From an uncultured Lachnospiraceae bacterium (GTDB taxonomy: Bacteria; Bacillota; Clostridia; Lachnospirales; Lachnospiraceae), in NCBI GenBank assembly GCA_947246015.1, contig CAMXQE010000005.1, positions 59,522 to 123,521 on the forward strand: a stretch of 64,000 bases of DNA, written 5' to 3'. The notes under the pieces were generated by a model. The model did not search any database. It was not told the DNA's origin and was given only the letters and a program-made list of their open reading frames with translations. Made by a program: the position numbers and the translations under genes. Position 1 is the first letter of the stretch. Every line of letters begins with the position of its first letter. Shown here one piece after another: positions 60,759 through 64,000 of the stretch.

Positions 60759-60849
60759 TAAAATATCATTTCAGTCCGGGATTCGGTGCACAGGTCAGAG
60801 CCGGAGGCCGGAAATGGTGGAAATATGGTTGTGATGGAGGTAGAATCCG

Positions 60850-61914
60850 ATGGAGAATGGAAAATATGTGGCATATGTCTCAACTTATACGGTAAGCAGG
60901 GGGGACAATCATGGAATAAAGATTTATGATGTGGATTTGGAACGGGGGAGATTAACGGAAAAAAACCAGGTAGAGATTACGAATTCCTCTTATGTATCCA
61001 TTTCCCACAGTATGAAGTTTCTGTATTCCATTACGGACTTTGGCGTGGAGTCCTACAGAATATTGGAAAACGGAGATTTGGAGGTCATTAACCATGCTAC
61101 CATTAATGGCATGAGGGGATGCTACCTTTCCACGGATTATGAGGATAAATTCCTGTTTGTGGCAGGATACCATGACGGGAAGATTACAGCGCTGCGTCTG
61201 CGGGAAGACGGCGGCGTGGGAGAGATTACGGATGAAATCTTCCACAAGGGGCTGGGAAGTATCGCGGAGCGGAATTTCAGACCGCATGTAAACTGTGTAA
61301 AAATGACAAGGGACAACAAGTATTTGTGCGCTGCGGATTTGGGTATGGACCATGTGAAGGTATACCGTCTGGACCATGAGAAAGGTACTTTGAAACTGGC
61401 AGATGTAATCCGGAGTGAGCAGGAGTCGGCGCCAAGGCATCTGAAATTTTCACAGGACGGGAAATTCCTTTATATTGTCCATGAATTAAAGAATTATATC
61501 GATGTGTATACTTATAAGGAAGTGCATAATAATCCGGAGTTTGAGAAGATACAGACGATTTCCACGCTGAACGAATACCATGCCAGCAATTCAGCGGCAA
61601 GTGCGCTGAATTTTTCCGACGATTTCAATTATATGGTAAGCTCCAATGCGGGAGATAACAGCGTTGTATTATACAGGATTAATAAGGAAACAGGGCTGTT
61701 GGAGAAACTGCTTTGCCTGCCGGTCAGCGGGGATTATCCGAAGGATGCGGCTCTTTTCCCTGATAACCGGCATCTGGTGTCGTTGAACCATGAGTCCAAT
61801 ACCATGACTTTCTTCAATACGGATATGGAGAAGGGGCTGATTGTCATGAGCGGTCCGGAAGTGCATGTGGATCAGCCGAACTGCATTATTTTCCATAAAT
61901 TAAGGAATGCCTGA
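60850..61914 (+). CDS. Lactonase-family beta-propeller protein (6-phosphogluconolactonase type)
   Basis: The 354-residue protein matches the YbhE/lactonase seven-bladed propeller family. Blades include YVSTYTVSRGDNHGIKIYDV, CYLSTDYEDKFLFVAGYHDG, HVNCVKMTRDNKYLCAADLG, RHLKFSQDGKFLYIVHELKN and the terminal AALFPDNRHLVSLNHESNTM. Some members hydrolyse 6-phosphogluconolactone; others have unknown substrates. No signal peptide. GGAGG precedes the ATG. The gene is monocistronic, divergent from the polyamine operon and followed by a strong hairpin. Confidence 0.88.
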   Translation: MENGKYVAYVSTYTVSRGDNHGIKIYDVDLERGRLTEKNQVEITNSSYVSISHSMKFLYSITDFGVESYRILENGDLEVINHATINGMRGCYLSTDYEDKFLFVAGYHDGKITALRLREDGGVGEITDEIFHKGLGSIAERNFRPHVNCVKMTRDNKYLCAADLGMDHVKVYRLDHEKGTLKLADVIRSEQESAPRHLKFSQDGKFLYIVHELKNYIDVYTYKEVHNNPEFEKIQTISTLNEYHASNSAASALNFSDDFNYMVSSNAGDNSVVLYRINKETGLLEKLLCLPVSGDYPKDAALFPDNRHLVSLNHESNTMTFFNTDMEKGLIVMSGPEVHVDQPNCIIFHKLRNA

Positions 61915-61931
61915 CAGTTTCGGACGGGCAG

Positions 61932-61965
61932 TCAACAACCCCGTTGCTTGCAGCGGGGTTGTTGA
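61932..61965 (+). terminator. Dispersed CUUG-loop hairpin repeat, copy 3 of 3, acting as terminator
   Basis: The 20-nt core CCCCGTTGCTTGCAGCGGGG (61939-61958) matches the other two copies. TCAACAA and TTGTTGA flanks extend it to a 15-bp stem, 18 nt after the lactonase stop. Confidence 0.82.
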
Positions 61966-61968
61966 TTC

Positions 61969-62256
61969 TGTCAGCCGTCTGTTATCATTTCATTCTCCAT
62001 ACATAGTACTTTCCCTTGTGTTTTCAATCAGTTTCAGCAATCTGCTTTGGAACAGTTCAGGATGCTTCTTTTTGAACTGGATGGGATGGTATCAATCCGT
62101 ACCCGCTGGTATAAGGCGGAAATTTCTGAAAGTTTTCCCGGACAATCGATTCTGTTTTTAAGGCTTTTTCGATATCTGCATCAATGGTAAATCCCTTTGG
62201 TGACATATGAGCGCTGTCTATTCAGCCGAAGCACATCGCCTCTTTGACGGCATCTA
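61969..62256 (-). pseudogene. Decayed YdeI/OmpD-associated (bacteriocin-protection-like) gene
   Basis: On the minus strand several frames together give the family's landmarks. They are DAVKEAMCFG*IDS (stop in place of Trp), then ADIEKALKTESIVRENFQKF, then LYQRVRIDTI in a second frame, then KKHPELFQSRLLKLIENTR in a third. The last piece ends TMYGE*NDNRRL, again stop in place of Trp. Intact members read CFGWIDS and YGEWND at these points. At least two frameshifts, two nonsense changes and an internal deletion are present. The gene is dead. The remaining 62257-62604 is also without a recognisable open gene. Confidence 0.62.
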
Positions 62257-62604
62257 TGCAAGTGGCAGAAATCTATGCTTCAAATTTCCAATCCAACAAT
62301 AGGTTGAAACCATTCAAAAATATGCAACCAGCAATTGCGGGATTGGAACGTACAGGTAGATTGATTATCCACAATTAGTGGAACTGTATGATGAAATAAC
62401 GTATTCTCTATAGGCGGCGGTCTGCTATTTCCATAGGAAGGCTGATTCTGATAGAGGAAATTACTTGGAAAGCGGGGAAGTGATTGCCCATGATTTGCCC
62501 TCTGTCCATACCCATATCATACAAAAACGTCAATGACTATTAATGATTAATGGTAATTGACCGATATATAAAGTGAAGAAATAAAGTGAAAGGAAGGAAG
62601 AGAC

Positions 62605-63006
62605 ATGGCAAAGGAAGAGATTACACCGAGCGAATGGCAGATTATGGAAGTCCTTTGGGCGAGCGGCACACCGCTGACATCCTCTGAGGTCTATAAAAGG
62701 ATGCAGGGGAATGTGGATATGTCGATGAGGATGGTACGGGTGTTAATGAACCGCTTGAACCAAAAAGATATTCTTGGCTATACCGTGGATGAGCATGATT
62801 CGAGGGTTTATCACTATTATGTGCTGAAGCAGAAAGAGGAATGCGTGAAGGAGAAAAGCAGGAAGTTTGTGGACAGCTATTTCTCCGGCAGCGGGACAAA
62901 TGCAATGGCGGCGCTGCTGCAGAGCTTCGCCCTGACGGATGAGCAGATAAAGGAACTGGAGGAGATTCTGGAGAAAAGCAGGGAGCGGGGTACAGAATGG
63001 AAATGA
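62605..63006 (+). CDS. BlaI/MecI/CopY-family repressor
   Basis: The 133-residue protein has the winged-helix signature (PSEWQIMEVLWASGTPLTSS, then VRVLMNRLNQKDILGYTVDE). The C-terminal dimerisation helices are FALTDEQIKELEEILEKSRE. BlaI-type repressors usually control beta-lactamase or copper genes and are released by a BlaR1 sensor protease. Neither BlaR1 nor a beta-lactamase gene follows; the next gene is a DUF6033-like protein. AAAGGAAGGAAGAG precedes the ATG. Its target is therefore unknown. Confidence 0.92.
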   Translation: MAKEEITPSEWQIMEVLWASGTPLTSSEVYKRMQGNVDMSMRMVRVLMNRLNQKDILGYTVDEHDSRVYHYYVLKQKEECVKEKSRKFVDSYFSGSGTNAMAALLQSFALTDEQIKELEEILEKSRERGTEWK

Positions 63007-63048
63007 AATGGATTTCAAAATAATTTTTTTATCAAGGAGGATAAAATT

Positions 63049-63798
63049 ATGGCAATGGAGATTAACGGGAATTTTCCTGACTATTCAGTCAGGAAGCAGA
63101 ATTACAGCAGCTATGCGGCACAGAGCATGGCAGGAAACAATGCGGCAAGTAGTGTGAAAAAGAAGGACACAGAAAAAACATCGGAAACAGAAAAAACATC
63201 GGAAACAGCAGGGAGCAGTAAGTCAAAAAGTATAGCGGAGTACATGAAAGAATTGGAAAAACTTGCGCCAAGCGTAGAATTCAGGGTTGGAAATTCTTAC
63301 CAGACAGCAAAAAGTGGTAAAACTTTAACAATCAATCCACAGCTTTTGGAAAAGATGCAGAATGATCCGGAGCAGGCAAAGGAAACGAAGGAGCTGATCA
63401 GGGGCGTTGAATCGGCAGCAAAGCTGATGGATGGTATTTATAAGTCAAGTGGCTGGAATGTTGTATATCGGCATAGTTATATAGACGAAAATGGAAAATA
63501 CTGTGAAATTGCCTGTGTGAGAAATGATTTTATGCTGAACATGAGCGACAAGCTCAGGGAAGAAAGGAAGAAAAATTCTGAAGAACTGATTGAAAAGACG
63601 AAAGAAAAGGCAGCAGAAAAGGAAGAAAAAATAGAGGAAGTATTGGAAGAAAAGATAGCTGAATCCAAAGATGGTACGATTTATCTGAACGATACGGATA
63701 TCCGGACAATTATTGAGGCTGCTCAGGAAGGCGATGCAGGCAAAACAACTGTAAAAGAGCAGGCACAGGTTGGGATGAATCTGGATCTGAAGATATAG
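63049..63798 (+). CDS. DUF6033-like protein
   Basis: The 249-residue protein starts after AAGGAGG. It has a Ser/Thr/Lys-rich N-terminal region with duplicated TEKTSE units and a central conserved region (LAPSVEFRVGNSYQTAKSGK, LTINPQLLEKMQNDPEQAKE, GWNVVYRHSYIDENGKYCEI). A Glu/Lys-rich coiled coil lies near 180-215, and a short tail ends the protein. There is no signal peptide or membrane segment. It resembles DUF6033 proteins common in Lachnospiraceae; function unknown. A related-looking small gene starts 33 nt downstream. Confidence 0.75.
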   Translation: MAMEINGNFPDYSVRKQNYSSYAAQSMAGNNAASSVKKKDTEKTSETEKTSETAGSSKSKSIAEYMKELEKLAPSVEFRVGNSYQTAKSGKTLTINPQLLEKMQNDPEQAKETKELIRGVESAAKLMDGIYKSSGWNVVYRHSYIDENGKYCEIACVRNDFMLNMSDKLREERKKNSEELIEKTKEKAAEKEEKIEEVLEEKIAESKDGTIYLNDTDIRTIIEAAQEGDAGKTTVKEQAQVGMNLDLKI

Positions 63799-63831
63799 GA
63801 AAGCAGATGTATTGATGAGGGAGGTTACAGT

Positions 63832-64000
63832 ATGAATATCAGCAGTAATAATATGAAAGGGTTTTCGCAGTATTCTCTTTTGAACAAATTGTTTTCACAA
63901 AAGAATGGGAATCAGGCGGGCATAACCGGTCAGACAGGGGCAAATACCATAGGAGGCGTGAAGCATAAGCACAGCAATATGTATTATGATGAAAATGGTA
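63832..64000 (+). CDS. Open gene cut by the window end (hypothetical)
   Basis: The ATG at 63832 has GGAGG 7 nt upstream. The frame is open for 56 codons to the last base: it starts MNISSNNMKGFSQYSLLNKL and contains TGQTGANTIGGVKHKHSN. The Ser/Asn/Gln-rich start resembles the N-termini of the small proteins that accompany DUF6033-like genes. Only the N-terminus is visible, so no function can be given. Confidence 0.7.
   Translation, partial: MNISSNNMKGFSQYSLLNKLFSQKNGNQAGITGQTGANTIGGVKHKHSNMYYDENG

Noticed and set aside
61907..62161. Plus-strand frame of 84 residues after the lactonase gene
   Set aside because: It spans the terminator hairpin and lies opposite the recognisable YdeI-type remnant; no ribosome site.

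Overview
The window looks like a chromosomal segment of a spore-forming, Gram-positive (monoderm) member of the Lachnospiraceae / Clostridia. The grounds are sporulation genes (yqfC, yqfD, a SpoVB-type flippase), an electron-bifurcating NfnAB-type pair, purine-rich Shine-Dalgarno sites, family-level protein resemblance, and a Tad pilus locus with no outer-membrane secretin. No rRNA, tRNA or CRISPR array was seen.

Layout. 0-5 kb holds housekeeping genes: folD, a zinc-ribbon/TPR membrane protein, and nfnA/nfnB. 5-6.2 kb holds an Uma2-family nuclease-like protein and an XRE regulator, both on the minus strand. 6.3-29.8 kb is one long co-directional Tad (tight adherence) locus. It opens and closes with two paralogous ~1200-residue secreted LysM proteins. 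Between them lie TadZ, CpaF/TadA, TadB, TadC, a Flp pilin, two TadE-like proteins, a DUF5702/TadG-like protein and an A24 prepilin peptidase. These are followed by a signalling block: a TPR/WG-repeat protein, a DUF6382-FHA protein, a PP2C phosphatase, an overlooked 55-residue membrane protein, and a Ser/Thr kinase fused to a beta-propeller. The best reading is a pilus machine under threonine-phosphorylation control, with LysM proteins as candidate wall anchors.

29.8-32.9 kb carries a Dabb protein whose leader has two perfectly interleaved 10-bp inverted repeats (pseudoknot or two-state switch), a MORN-type protein, a zinc-ribbon membrane protein and rlmH. 33-38.3 kb is an AT-rich, eroded accessory island: an alpha/beta hydrolase, a flavodoxin fragment, an XRE gene, a frameshifted ImmA/IrrE protease, an HsdM fragment, an intact DUF1016 nuclease-type gene and a broken alcohol dehydrogenase. 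38.5-42.5 kb is a compact three-gene unit (HD-domain protein, double KaiC-like ATPase, 74-residue protein) with no function I recognise; it is the most likely undescribed system besides the Tad signalling block.

42.6-48.3 kb is a conserved yqfC-yqfD-phoH-ybeY-flippase cluster followed by a BofC-like secreted/membrane protein. 48.4-55.4 kb has two flavoproteins, proB, a DUF896 protein, 5-formyl-THF cyclo-ligase, an XRE regulator and proA. 55.4-56.1 kb is an MNT/HEPN toxin-antitoxin pair. 56.1-60.6 kb (minus strand) is a polyamine ABC transporter operon led by an XRE-cupin regulator, divergent from a lactonase-family gene at 60.8 kb. 61.9-62.6 kb holds a decayed YdeI/OmpD-associated gene. The window ends with a BlaI-type repressor, a DUF6033-like protein and a truncated open gene.

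A CUUG-loop hairpin repeat occurs three times (5.7, 34.1 and 61.9 kb), each time next to small accessory or decayed genes. All functional statements come from reading translated sequence and motifs; no database search was run.
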